This document shows positions 1 to 8,160 of a DNA stretch of 54,507 bases, piece after piece (the first letter of the stretch is position 1; the number at the start of each line of letters is the position of its first letter). The position numbers and the translations under genes are program-made. The DNA is from Thermoprotei archaeon. GTDB taxonomy: Archaea > Thermoproteota > Thermoprotei > QMSL01 > B3-G16. The stretch covers positions 1-54,507 of the forward strand of contig JAGGXX010000016.1 in assembly GCA_021162845.1 (NCBI GenBank), written 5' to 3'. The notes beneath the pieces are model-generated. The model did no database searches and was not told the origin of the DNA. It saw only the letters and a program-made list of their open reading frames with translations.

Positions 1-93
1 CTTAATAGACGACGCTAAGGTTTAGCGCTCTTAGGAAGTTAATTTCCTGCATAAGGAGGGTTATGAATATATTAGTGGAGGCGTAATGTCATT

Positions 94-207
94 ATGATGA
101 AGAGATTCGGTAAGTTCATATCACCATATCTAAGGTATAAGAGGGTAAGAAAGAGATTTGGTAAGTTCATTAAGGTGAAGAAGGTTGGGAGTGAGGATAA
201 GGATTAG
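94..207 (+). CDS. Possible 37-residue highly basic peptide
   Basis: A short frame opens with two ATG codons about 11 bases after GGAGGCG and ends at TAG. The product is rich in Lys and Arg, and the motif KRFGKFI appears twice, mirrored by a direct DNA repeat (AAGAGATTYGGTAAGTTCAT at about 99 and 150). It overlaps the first codons of the aspartic-protease-like remnant in another frame, so translational coupling is conceivable. I recognise no family. It could be a real small gene, or the decayed start of something longer. Low confidence. Confidence 0.3.
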   Translation: MMKRFGKFISPYLRYKRVRKRFGKFIKVKKVGSEDKD

Positions 208-485
208 CATTCGATATAAGGAAAATAATGTTGTAACCGTAGCTCTCGTGAATAGTGGTTACGAGAGCGAGGCGCCGGAGATACACATTCCCCTTGCTCT
301 TGCTCGAAGGTTAGGTCTTCCTCTCGAACGCCTAAGAGCAGAACGTTATCATGTAGTGGGTTCCGAGACCACTACTTATATATTAAATTTATGTTAATGT
401 TAAGGTTATCACTGAAGATAGGGAGAGTAAATGGGTAAAAGCTAGAGCGGTCTCCGTGCCTGGGGAATTAGGGCCTGGGGAATAA
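185..485 (+). pseudogene. Retropepsin-like (aspartic protease fold) gene, frameshifted
   Basis: The first part (185-397, TTG or GTG start) encodes VALVNSGYESEAPEIHIP, resembling a conserved archaeal hypothetical family with a retropepsin-like fold, where this stretch corresponds to the D-[ST]-G region; here it reads NSG. The frame stops at 395-397, but the +1 frame from 393 continues with VNVKVITEDRESKWVKARAV to a stop at 483-485. I judge that segment to be the continuation of the same protein, so one indel broke the gene. Family proteins then continue for some tens of residues; nothing recognisable follows. Family assignment rests on memory of the motif and is moderate. Confidence 0.5.
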
Positions 486-598
486 TACCCACATGGGTGA
501 GAAGAGCAGATCCTGGTTTCATACTCCATTATGAGCGCAAGGATCGTCACCATCTTAACTGTTCATATATAGGCTCAGGCGATATTGTTAGAGAGAAC

Positions 599-1633
599 TT
601 AGCTTATGATGGCATCGGCTATTTCGACTTTGGTAGGGATGTCTCTGGGTTCGTACAATAGACGAACTAGCAGTGCGCCTTCTAGGGTATAGGAGGTCAA
701 TTCATTACCTTGAACCATAACTTCATCTAATGCTTCCCACGAGCCGTTTAAGGTATAGGCTTGTATTATAAGCCTCCCTGATGAGCGCGATTTAAACAGG
801 AATGTAGTCCTTAACCCAAGAGCTGGCAGAGGATGACTCATTATCCGTCTTTCTCTAATTTCCCCTTTAAGTAGCTCACTTGAGTTCATACGGTAAAGCT
901 CCAATACGAGTGATGGCTTAGGATCGCCGTTAAGGACTCGGATCTGCCACGGGTGAATATCGTCCCAGACCCATTCCTTATCCACGGAACCACCATCGAT
1001 GTCCATTAGAACGCCTAGCGTCGTAGATGGCTTCATGGAAGTTATCCCTATGGAGTAAGGAGGGCCTTCGTGGATTACATGAGGTCTATTGGTGTTGGCT
1101 AATACCGCTAAGCCGGATAGGCGGTTATCTATAAACCATAAGGCAAGAGTCTCATGCACGTAGATGGAGTAAACATGTCTCTTGAGATAATAGTCCTTGG
1201 GGAAGTTAGGTAAGGTAAGCTTTAATAGATCACCACCCCACGCGCCGGAGAACGCATGAAGCCTATCGTTACGTAACATAAAATGGACTACTCCTCCGCC
1301 AAAGAGATCCTCCGCCTCGAAACCGAACCATAGCATCGGGCCATCTCCCCATTTAGGCAACTTTGCATTAAGTTGGAAGACGCCATATCTGAAGACACTT
1401 CTGGATCGTAACGATACCGTGTTAAAGCCCTTAGGCTTTACGAGACGGGCCTTTGAGAACTCAGTGTACCTATACTCATCCCATGATATGATCCAGTATT
1501 TTCCGGGATCTTCTATTCTAAATATTTCCCCCTTATCGGTGACCTCCCTAACCCAGCAATAGAAGAGGCTATTAATTCCCCTCTCGAGGATATACCCGAA
1601 GCGTATGGGAATACTATCGGCCAATGACATCAC
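599..1633 (-). CDS. Jelly-roll (concanavalin A-like) domain protein, GH16-like region
   Basis: A 344-residue protein without a clear signal peptide or membrane segment. Residues 80-120 (FRYGVFQLNAKLPKW then GPMLWFGFEAED) resemble the strands that open laminarinase-like GH16 folds (typically 'YGRFEARIKLP...GLWPAFWL'). The usual GH16 catalytic box ExDxxE is not visible; the matching region reads DLFGGGVVHF, so it is more likely a binding or structural jelly roll than an active glucanase. The rest is beta-rich with many aromatics (WVWDDIHPWQ), which fits carbohydrate contact. GTG 1633, ATG 1630 and TTG 1624 are all possible starts; GAGGTG lies directly before ATG 1630. It stands alone, with a decayed gene behind it. 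Confidence 0.5.
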   Translation of the reverse strand: MMSLADSIPIRFGYILERGINSLFYCWVREVTDKGEIFRIEDPGKYWIISWDEYRYTEFSKARLVKPKGFNTVSLRSRSVFRYGVFQLNAKLPKWGDGPMLWFGFEAEDLFGGGVVHFMLRNDRLHAFSGAWGGDLLKLTLPNFPKDYYLKRHVYSIYVHETLALWFIDNRLSGLAVLANTNRPHVIHEGPPYSIGITSMKPSTTLGVLMDIDGGSVDKEWVWDDIHPWQIRVLNGDPKPSLVLELYRMNSSELLKGEIRERRIMSHPLPALGLRTTFLFKSRSSGRLIIQAYTLNGSWEALDEVMVQGNELTSYTLEGALLVRLLYEPRDIPTKVEIADAIIS

Positions 1634-1829
1634 CTCATGAAGGCATAGCCCGTTATGATATTTTATAATTCCGATGAGCTATATAGTTCACTGAAAAAGA
1701 ACGTATCGATAAGATTAAGGGGCACAAAAGCGTTACACTATACGCTTTCTGCCATCACACTATAATGGGGTACTGGAAAAGAAAGAGTGAGCTGAGGAGT
1801 GTTTATGAGGGGAATTTGCCTCAGAGGGC

Positions 1830-2543
1830 TTATTCTTTATGTCTAGGTATAGCGATTATCTCACGCACCTCTAAGTTAAAGAAGTCATTGGTATACGCGG
1901 GTTTTAGAACCAACGCTGTATCAGCGCCTTTATCAGTGCCAGCAATAGCTATAATTTCTTCATTGATAGGTATGAGACCGGCGTCTGCAGCCATTAGCGT
2001 TATCTCAATGGCCACCTTCATACCTTGAGAGAACCTGTATAGCGTATGTGCAATTAGCTCAGCTGGCATCATACCACCGCTAAATTTCCCTCTGATAGCC
2101 ATCTCGATATTGCCTAAAAGAGCGTGAGTGCAAGTCAGTACCTTAACGCCCATCTCTTTAAGCTGCTTGATCTTCTCGGGATCAGGAGCCTCATATACTT
2201 TCCACCAACCAGCATGCAATGTAACGGCAATCACTTGGACGCCTAAATCTTTAAAGGCCTTAGCGACCTTTATGCCTGTATCACCACTGGAGGTGGCGAC
2301 CACGACGTATTTTATGCCAAGCTCCTTTGCCCTTTCCTTAGCAATCTTAATAGTTCCCTCAGTATTCTGAGGGCCCGGTTTATCGAAGTAACGAATTACC
2401 TTATCCATATACATCGCATAACGCCCCAGTACTTTAGATGAGGCAATAAAGTTCATAAAAGTGGATGTTTTATCGACTACTTTCTCTTCCCTCATCCTCT
2501 TAAGGTTATAGTTTAGAAGATCTCCTTCCCTGAACTTTTCCAT
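1830..2543 (-). CDS. Stand-alone pyruvate kinase C-terminal (alpha/beta) domain protein
   Basis: 237 residues matching the fold of the C-terminal domain of pyruvate kinase: TIKIAKERAKELGIKYVVVAT followed by SSGDTGIKVAKAF and later GVKVLTCTHALLGNIEMAIR. The catalytic (beta/alpha)8 barrel and B domain are absent, so it cannot be a pyruvate kinase by itself. Archaea carry free-standing versions annotated only as pyruvate kinase alpha/beta domain proteins; in true kinases this domain binds allosteric effectors. The late motif EEIIAIAGTDKGADTALVLKPA suggests a nucleotide or phosphate site retained under selection. It has its own upstream region shared divergently with orc1. Fold confident, function unknown. 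Confidence 0.7.
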   Translation of the reverse strand: MEKFREGDLLNYNLKRMREEKVVDKTSTFMNFIASSKVLGRYAMYMDKVIRYFDKPGPQNTEGTIKIAKERAKELGIKYVVVATSSGDTGIKVAKAFKDLGVQVIAVTLHAGWWKVYEAPDPEKIKQLKEMGVKVLTCTHALLGNIEMAIRGKFSGGMMPAELIAHTLYRFSQGMKVAIEITLMAADAGLIPINEEIIAIAGTDKGADTALVLKPAYTNDFFNLEVREIIAIPRHKE

Positions 2544-2754
2544 AAGCTCTACGAAACCATCGGTTATTCTTCTCCTAACTCTAGAGTATCATTAAGTATC
2601 AATCATGAGTACATCGCTCACGAAGTCCCACTCGGGGTACCTGGCAGGAAGGAGTATACGCCCCATTCACTTTACCTGTCATAGCATGATCCTTCACATA
2701 ACCACATAATGAGGGAATATCTGGTTATTTTAAGTGATTTCTTTATCTCACGAG

Positions 2755-2776
2755 GTTCCACTGGAATTAGTGGAAT
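2755..2776 (-). other. Origin-recognition-box-like element upstream of orc1
   Basis: The plus strand reads TTCCACTGGAA at 2756-2766, an odd-centred perfect palindrome. On the minus strand it is TTCCAGTGGAACC, matching the conserved core of archaeal ORB/mini-ORB elements (TTCCAGTGGAAAC) at all but one position. A second half-site (GTGGAAT) follows at 2771-2776. It lies 35 bases before an orc1/cdc6 start, the classic place for an archaeal origin. Only one full copy was found by eye and no long AT-rich unwinding tract is evident, so origin function is an inference. Confidence 0.5.
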
Positions 2777-2800
2777 CATAGGTCATGAGAGGTAATTCTC

Positions 2801-3991
2801 ATGGACATACTTGATGAACTCTTCCAGAAGATGCTGGAGTCACGTATTTTCAAGAATAGGGAGGCGCTTAGACCGGATCATGTGCCTGAGACCTTACCTC
2901 ATCGCGAGGAGCAAATACTTAAGCTTGCAGGTATATTGGCTCCGGCCCTTCAAGGAGCGAGACCTTCGAATGTATTCATGTATGGTAAACCGGGCACGGG
3001 GAAGACCGCCGTAGCTAAGTATGTGTTAAGGAGGCTTAACGCTAAAGTGGGCGATAAAGTAGCTGTCGCTTACGTGAACTGCCGAGAAGCGGATACGAAT
3101 TATAGGGTGCTAGCCGATTTGAGTAGTAGTACCGGTGTCTACGTTCCGTTTACAGGGCTCTCGACAGCCGAGGTATTGAGGCGTTTCATAAACGGGCTGG
3201 AAAAGGAAGGGAAGCTTATGATAGCGGTTTTAGACGAGATAGACTCCCTTGTTAAGAAAAGCGGTGACGCCGTCTTGTATCATCTAACTAGGATTAATGA
3301 GAAGTTGAGTAACTCTAAGATGGCGTTAATAGGGATAACTAACGATCTTAGACTGACAGAGTACCTAGATCCTAGAGTTAAGAGTAGTCTGAGCGAGGAG
3401 GAGATAGTCTTCCCCCCTTATAGTTACGAGGAGTTAAAGGACATATTAGAGGCACGAGCTAAGGAGGCGTTCTATCCAGGAGTCCTTAACGAAGGCGTCA
3501 TACCCCTTTGCGCAGCATTAGCCGCGAGGGAGCATGGGGATGCTAGGAAGGCGCTCGATCTATTGAGGGTCGCCGGGGAGATAGCTGAAAGGGAGGGAGC
3601 CACGAAGGTCTTAGAGGAACATGTGAAGAAGGCTCAGAGGGAGATAGAACGCGACCATGTCGTCGACGTCATAAGAACGCTACCGGTGCACTCTAAGCTG
3701 GTCGTGCTAAGCACTTATGTGTTGGAACGAAAGGGAGTTAGGGAGATAACGACTGGTGAGATCTACGCTGTCTATAGGAAGTATTGTAAGGAAATAGGAG
3801 TTGAGCCATTAACTCAGAGACGTGTAAGCGACCTCATAAGCGAATTGGACATGCTCGGCATAGTTAATGCTAAGGTGATAAGTCGAGGGAGATACGGACG
3901 AACTAGGAGGATTAGGCTTAGCATAAGCGAACAAAGCCTTAAAGAAGGACTTGGAGAGGATACGATATTGAGAGGGCTTTCCATTGCTTAA
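2801..3991 (+). CDS. cdc6: Orc1/Cdc6 replication initiator (paralog 1)
   Basis: 396 residues, usual length for archaeal Orc1/Cdc6. LPHREEQI at 32-39 is the family's N-terminal box; Walker A GKPGTGKT is at 62-69, Walker B IAVLDEID at about 141-148, the sensor-1 strand ALIGITND near 176, and a winged-helix DNA-binding domain fills the last third (SKLVVLSTYVLERKG onward). It should bind origin boxes in ATP form and load the MCM helicase. The ORB-like palindrome at 2756-2766 sits directly upstream. The ATG start is supported by TGAGAGGT before it. The next gene overlaps its last codons, suggesting one transcript with DUF99. Confidence 0.95.
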   Translation: MDILDELFQKMLESRIFKNREALRPDHVPETLPHREEQILKLAGILAPALQGARPSNVFMYGKPGTGKTAVAKYVLRRLNAKVGDKVAVAYVNCREADTNYRVLADLSSSTGVYVPFTGLSTAEVLRRFINGLEKEGKLMIAVLDEIDSLVKKSGDAVLYHLTRINEKLSNSKMALIGITNDLRLTEYLDPRVKSSLSEEEIVFPPYSYEELKDILEARAKEAFYPGVLNEGVIPLCAALAAREHGDARKALDLLRVAGEIAEREGATKVLEEHVKKAQREIERDHVVDVIRTLPVHSKLVVLSTYVLERKGVREITTGEIYAVYRKYCKEIGVEPLTQRRVSDLISELDMLGIVNAKVISRGRYGRTRRIRLSISEQSLKEGLGEDTILRGLSIA

Positions 3992-4547
3992 GCCAGGCAA
4001 CATCCTTGGAGTTGAGGATGGAAGCTTCATACCACGCATCTCTAGATACTGTATACTGGCTGGAGTGTTGATGCATGGATTGTGCATACGTGACGTATTT
4101 CTCGATTATGTAACTGTTGACGGAATGGACGTTACTGATAAGGTTATAGAGTTCACTAGAAGGGCAAGGAGCTTACAACTGGTCATTACAGGGGGAATAA
4201 CCTTTGCGGGGTTTAACGTATTAGATCCCATTAGGGTTAATGAGGAATGCCAAGTGCCTGTGATAATAATTTCGAGAAGGAAACCGGATAATGAGGCGGT
4301 ATATAGAGCCCTAAGGAGGCACTTTAGGGATTGGAAGAAGCGGTGGGGCATAATAGAACGCATTGGGGAAGCCATGGAAGTCATTAACATAAAATCCAGT
4401 AAATTTTACATAGAGTTGGTAGGAATGAGGTACGAAGACGCCTTGGAGGTACTGGAAGCACTGACCATCTGGGGTAAACGTCCCGAGCCATTAAGAGTGG
4501 CAAACTTGATAGCCAAAGGACTAAGCAGGAACCTAGTGGAAGTCTAA
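3984..4547 (+). CDS. DUF99 (UPF0215) family protein, predicted nuclease fold
   Basis: 187 residues beginning at a TTG that overlaps the stop region of orc1 by 8 bases. The opening ILGVEDGSF is the DUF99 signature, followed by VLMHGLCIRDV and TVDGMDVTDKV; ITGGITFAGFNVLD and VIIISRRKPDNEAV are further conserved strands. The family has an RNase H-like/endonuclease V-like fold and some members have been called endonuclease dU; activity is not established here. Coupling to orc1 and convergence with the PolD small-subunit gene (15-base overlap) hint at a DNA maintenance role, but that is context only. Confidence 0.8.
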   Translation: MLKPGNILGVEDGSFIPRISRYCILAGVLMHGLCIRDVFLDYVTVDGMDVTDKVIEFTRRARSLQLVITGGITFAGFNVLDPIRVNEECQVPVIIISRRKPDNEAVYRALRRHFRDWKKRWGIIERIGEAMEVINIKSSKFYIELVGMRYEDALEVLEALTIWGKRPEPLRVANLIAKGLSRNLVEV

Positions 4548-5987
4548 CATGATAACTTGTAGTGTATCGAGGCGTATGAGTGGGACTATATAAGGAGTTG
4601 GGGAGATCCCCATAGAGAGTTGGTATTCCGTTTGCTCCTGCCAAGTCCCTGAGTTGGCAAGTATTACGCCTTTGTACCTTTGAACTGCACATATGTGTAC
4701 GTGGCCCATATGAAGTACATGAGGTACGTTGCGTATTACCAGAGGATCGTAGCCCATAGGGGAGATTAGGGTACGTGAACCATAGATGGGGGCTAGATGC
4801 CTGAACCTAAGTAGTCCTCTCATAGCCTTTATCACGCCTTCAGGGGAGAAGGTAGCACCTGGTAGAGCAGAGAGGAGATCATCAAGGCTACGTCCATGTG
4901 ATATAAGCACCTTCACTCCATGAAGGGAGACGAGCACTGGATCAGGGAGCACTATGACGTTATCTAGCTCATATATAGGATATGCGTATTCCTTAAAGAA
5001 AGGCACATAGGGGAGCCCAGGGGAGGTGGCATCATGATTACCTGGAATCACTATGATCCTTATGTGCTCAGGAAATTGAGCCAGATACTCTGCTACAGCT
5101 TTGTACTGCCCGCTTAAATCCTTAATGGCGAGTTCCTTTTCCTGGCCTGGATATATACCGACCCCATCTATTAAGTCGCCAGCGATTATCACGTATTTAA
5201 CGGATAAAGCGAGTTCCTTCATCCTCCTGTTCCCTTCTTCACCTCTCAGCCAACGCATTAGTCTAAGAAACCTCTGCCCACCGAAGAGCGAGCTTCCCAC
5301 ATGTAAGTCCGAGAGGAGGAGCATGGAGATAGGAGGGGCCTCCCTTGGAGGAGGCGGAGGGACGACCTCAGGCAATATTATCTCCTCCGCCATCAACTTG
5401 CCATTACGCATGACGCCTCGAACGCCTATACAGATATCCAGAACTATGTCATTCACCTGTGCTTTCACCTTAGGATCCTCAGGCACTAAAACGTCTATGT
5501 TACCGGAGGGATCCTCAATTGAGAGAATGGTGCTCGACGTTACGCTTCGCTTATCGTAAACTAAACCTATCACGCAGACTTCTCCAGAAGTTTTCTTAGC
5601 TTCGGCTATTGGAACCGCATCATGCATATCCAGCCTTGAACGAAGTAGAGATGATAACAAAACGTACCTATCCCTGAAGTAACGTAAAAAACCATCGAAG
5701 GAGGGATCGACGTTAAGCGTTATCGGGCTTTCAAGAACTTTTATGTCAACATCATATTCGGAAGCCGAGGCCAATCCTACCTGCGCTTTATTAGCCTGCG
5801 ATTCAAGGTAACGCTCAATCATGTGACGGTCTATCACGTATCGATCATTGGGTATGGCTCTAGTTAATATGTGAGAGATTAACGAGAGGGGATCCTCCAC
5901 TTCCCGTAGATAGTCAACGGCATCCGGGCTCAACTGATAGCCCCTGCTCAGGGCCACTTTGAGCGCTTGTTTTATGTTATCTCTCAT
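4533..5987 (-). CDS. polB: DNA polymerase D small subunit (DP1), 3'-5' exonuclease
   Basis: About 484 residues with the DP1 layout: a small helical N-terminal domain (about 1-45), a linker, an OB-fold (CVIGLVYDKRSV to about 210), a proline-rich hinge, then a calcineurin-like phosphoesterase domain with SDLHVGS (229-235), AGDLIDG (272-278), PGNHD (318-322), SHGR near 367 and GHVH (431-434), numbered from the upstream GTG. All metal ligands look present, so the proofreading exonuclease should be active. It partners with the large subunit DP2, not in this window. I prefer ATG 5987 over GTG 5996 because GGTGG lies 5 bases before it. It follows the DUF429 gene almost without gap. Confidence 0.93.
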   Translation of the reverse strand: MRDNIKQALKVALSRGYQLSPDAVDYLREVEDPLSLISHILTRAIPNDRYVIDRHMIERYLESQANKAQVGLASASEYDVDIKVLESPITLNVDPSFDGFLRYFRDRYVLLSSLLRSRLDMHDAVPIAEAKKTSGEVCVIGLVYDKRSVTSSTILSIEDPSGNIDVLVPEDPKVKAQVNDIVLDICIGVRGVMRNGKLMAEEIILPEVVPPPPPREAPPISMLLLSDLHVGSSLFGGQRFLRLMRWLRGEEGNRRMKELALSVKYVIIAGDLIDGVGIYPGQEKELAIKDLSGQYKAVAEYLAQFPEHIRIIVIPGNHDATSPGLPYVPFFKEYAYPIYELDNVIVLPDPVLVSLHGVKVLISHGRSLDDLLSALPGATFSPEGVIKAMRGLLRFRHLAPIYGSRTLISPMGYDPLVIRNVPHVLHMGHVHICAVQRYKGVILANSGTWQEQTEYQLSMGISPTPYIVPLIRLDTLQVIMLDFH

Positions 5988-5989
5988 TC

Positions 5990-6541
5990 CTACCACCTAG
6001 GCAGGACTATCTCGCCATCGACACACGATATCACTCGAGTCCTTCCCCTCAGATGTAGTAATGCTGTTATAGCTGCTAGAAAGGCGTCTTCCTCGTGCTT
6101 ATTCTTAGGGTTATGAGAGAAACAAAGACCTAGCTTAGAGGCTATATCAGATAAGCTTAAACTTCTTCCCCATATGCGCTTTAGTGCCTTTAAGCTTGAT
6201 CTTGGATGCACCTCTATAACGTTCATTCCGGATTCCTCAAGTAATGCTTTGAGGATTAAGCCGCGTATCGTTAGAGCCTTCATGCCTGGGAAGAGAGGGG
6301 GTAACACGGGAAACCCCAATTTATGCATCATACGATCCACGCACCTCATGCGGCCATTCAGAGGCAATGAGAGAGGCGCATCTATTGCTATTAGTCGAGG
6401 TCTGGTTTTAGCTATTACTTTCACTATATCTTCCGACGAGTATAGGGTCATACACGTGACAGAGCGTTCATGCACTATCGCTAGACCTGTAGGACGTAGT
6501 ATGGAACCTGCCAAGTCCACGCCCATGACGAGGAGGTCCAT
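5990..6541 (-). CDS. DUF429-like predicted nuclease (RNase H fold)
   Basis: 183 residues. MGVDLAGSILRPTGLAIV matches the opening strand of an RNase H-like fold with its first acidic residue, and RPRLIAIDAPLSLP supplies the second acidic strand, typical of DUF429 proteins. KHEEDAFLAAITALL near the C-terminus gives further acidic residues in the position of the third catalytic group. Cellular role is unknown. The stop lies 3 bases before the preferred start of the PolD small-subunit gene downstream, so the two are probably co-transcribed and translationally coupled. Confidence 0.65.
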   Translation of the reverse strand: MDLLVMGVDLAGSILRPTGLAIVHERSVTCMTLYSSEDIVKVIAKTRPRLIAIDAPLSLPLNGRMRCVDRMMHKLGFPVLPPLFPGMKALTIRGLILKALLEESGMNVIEVHPRSSLKALKRIWGRSLSLSDIASKLGLCFSHNPKNKHEEDAFLAAITALLHLRGRTRVISCVDGEIVLPRW

Positions 6542-6588
6542 GTCCGTTTTCCTCTGGATTAAAGTTAAGCCCTCAGGTAGTTAAAATC

Positions 6589-6669
6589 GTGACTAAGAGT
6601 TATGATGAGGAATGGATAGCCCAGCTCATGGATATCGAGAGGGGGGTAAGGCTTAAATTTTACAGGTGA
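6589..6669 (+). CDS. Possible 26-residue leader ORF before speD
   Basis: A GTG-initiated frame encodes MTKSYDEEWIAQLMDIERGV and six more residues, ending at TGA 31 bases before the speD start. It has coding-like composition but is too short to judge. Polyamine genes in other domains are sometimes preceded by regulatory upstream ORFs, but no such system is established for archaea, so any regulatory role here is a guess. Confidence 0.15.
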   Translation: MTKSYDEEWIAQLMDIERGVRLKFYR

Positions 6670-6699
6670 TATGCATTAATGCCATAAGGGCCGGGGGCG

Positions 6700-7083
6700 A
6701 TGGAAGTGATGACTGGGAGGGAATTAGGTAGACACATAATAGCTGAGTTCATAGGTTGCCCTCCATCGGTACTTGACGACATAGAGGTATTGAAAGAGGA
6801 GCTCGTTAAGGCAGCTGAGATAGCTGGAGCAACGGTATTGGGAGATGCCTTCCATAAATTCAAGCCTTATGGTGTCACAGGCGTAGTTATCGTAGGAGAA
6901 TCACACTTATCGATACATACTTGGCCTGAATATGGCTATGCCGCCTTAGACATATTCACATGCGGTAATCATGTTGATCCCTGGAAAGCTTATGAGGTAC
7001 TCAAAGAGGTATTAAAGCCGAAATACGTAAGCGTCATGGAGCTTAGAAGAGGTGTTGATGTTGGCATCAGGAATCGCCAATAA
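6700..7083 (+). CDS. speD: S-adenosylmethionine decarboxylase (pyruvoyl enzyme) proenzyme
   Basis: 127 residues, class I prokaryotic AdoMetDC size. GESHLSIHTWPEYGYAALD carries the self-cleavage site between Glu67 and Ser68, whose serine becomes the pyruvoyl cofactor; His73 and Cys88 (in DIFTCGNH) are the processing and proton-donor residues. It makes decarboxylated AdoMet, the aminopropyl donor. A related archaeal paralog decarboxylates arginine instead; sequence alone does not exclude that, but the overlapping spermidine synthase gene favours AdoMetDC. ATG 6700 follows GGGGGCGAT. The downstream aminopropyltransferase gene overlaps it, so the pair forms an operon. Confidence 0.9.
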   Translation: MEVMTGRELGRHIIAEFIGCPPSVLDDIEVLKEELVKAAEIAGATVLGDAFHKFKPYGVTGVVIVGESHLSIHTWPEYGYAALDIFTCGNHVDPWKAYEVLKEVLKPKYVSVMELRRGVDVGIRNRQ

Positions 7084-7996
7084 TAAAGACTCTAACTGGC
7101 GCTTCATCGTTGAGTGGAGTAGTAAAGGACTTGGTATACTGCATGAAGTTAAGCGCGTAATTTTCTCTGGCCACACCAAATATCAGGATGTGGACTTGGT
7201 CGAGACTCCTACTTATGGCATATGCCTATTCCTAGATGGTAAACTTCAAACCTCAAGCGCTGATGAATGGATGTATCATGAAGCATTAGTACACCCCATA
7301 ATGTTAACTCATCCTAATCCACGACGTGTAATGATAATAGGTGGAGGCGAAGGAATCACCTTAAGGGAGGTGCTTAAACACAATACCGTTGAAAGCGTTG
7401 AGATGGTGGATATAGATGAGGAGATAATCGAGTTATGTAAGCAATACCTAAAGGCTCTTCATAGAGGATCGTTTGATGATCCACGTGTTAAGCTGGTGAT
7501 AGAAGATGGGAGAAAGTACCTAAGTGCTAAGCATAATGATTATGACGTGATAATAGTGGACGCTACGGATCCGTTAAAGGGTAGTCCCTCAGTACCGCTA
7601 TACACTAAGGAATTTTACGAAATAGTCTTTGATGCGCTGAGGGATGAAGGGCTCATGGTAACTCAAGCGACATCGACCTTTTACACTATTAAGACCTTTA
7701 CGACAATATGTAATACGTTAAAGGCGGTATTCCCTATCGTTAGGCCCTATCAAGTATGGGTACCGGGCTTTAATTCATTATGGGGCTTCGTCATAGGCTC
7801 TAAGCGTTATGATCCTGTAGCTCTTTCGGAAGAGGAGGTAAGGGAGAGGCTCCATAATAGGGGAGTTAAGGACAAGCTACGACTTTATCATCCAGGGTTA
7901 CATAAAGCGCTCTTCGCACTCCCGCTCTTCTTAGAGGAAAGGATTAATAGTGAGAAAGACATAGCTACTGATGATAAACCAGTGTACGTAGACTAA
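7058..7996 (+). CDS. speE: Polyamine aminopropyltransferase (spermidine synthase)
   Basis: About 312 residues. The N-terminal beta domain ends in YHEALVHPIM; the AdoMet-like nucleotide site is MIIGGGEGITLREVLKH (GGGEG) with the acidic turn VDIDEE; DYDVIIVDATDP supplies the catalytic aspartates and PLYTKEFYE follows as usual. It transfers aminopropyl groups from decarboxylated AdoMet to putrescine, agmatine or longer amines; archaeal members differ in acceptor and this cannot be read here. The frame can open at GTG 7052, ATG 7058 or TTG 7061; GAGGTG at 7049-7054 fits ATG 7058 or TTG 7061. It overlaps speD by about 25 bases. Confidence 0.92.
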   Translation: MLASGIANNKDSNWRFIVEWSSKGLGILHEVKRVIFSGHTKYQDVDLVETPTYGICLFLDGKLQTSSADEWMYHEALVHPIMLTHPNPRRVMIIGGGEGITLREVLKHNTVESVEMVDIDEEIIELCKQYLKALHRGSFDDPRVKLVIEDGRKYLSAKHNDYDVIIVDATDPLKGSPSVPLYTKEFYEIVFDALRDEGLMVTQATSTFYTIKTFTTICNTLKAVFPIVRPYQVWVPGFNSLWGFVIGSKRYDPVALSEEEVRERLHNRGVKDKLRLYHPGLHKALFALPLFLEERINSEKDIATDDKPVYVD

Positions 7997-8047
7997 TCCT
8001 CTGGAAAATTTTTAATTTCATCTTTAGGTCATTTTTTCTCAGGGAGC

Positions 8048-8160
8048 GCCGGGGTGGCCGAGCGGACTAAGGCGCCGGCCTCGAGATCTGAAACCTCCTG
8101 GGGCTAGAAAGCCGGTGCCCCTTCGAGGGCGCGCGGGTTCGAATCCCGCCCCCGGCGCCA
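8048..8160 (+). tRNA. tRNA-Ser(CGA) with anticodon-loop intron, CCA encoded
   Basis: Acceptor GCCGGGG pairs with CCCCGGC, followed by G and encoded CCA. D arm GCC/GGC, T arm GCGGG-TTCGAAT-CCCGC. The anticodon stem is CCGGC (8075-8079) with GCCGG (8111-8115). The loop starts C-T-CGA-G, giving anticodon CGA at 8082-8084, which reads UCG serine codons. About 24 bases (8086-8109) are inserted after position 37, the canonical archaeal intron site. The long variable arm GCCC-CTTCGA-GGGC is class II, as expected for serine. Without the intron the tRNA is 89 bases. A TATA-like ATTTTTAATTTC lies about 30-40 bases upstream. Confidence 0.93.

Noticed and set aside
1727-1748. Inverted repeat AAAGCG/CGCTTT as a terminator
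   Set aside because: Only 6 bp with a 10-base loop and no T run in either direction; too weak.
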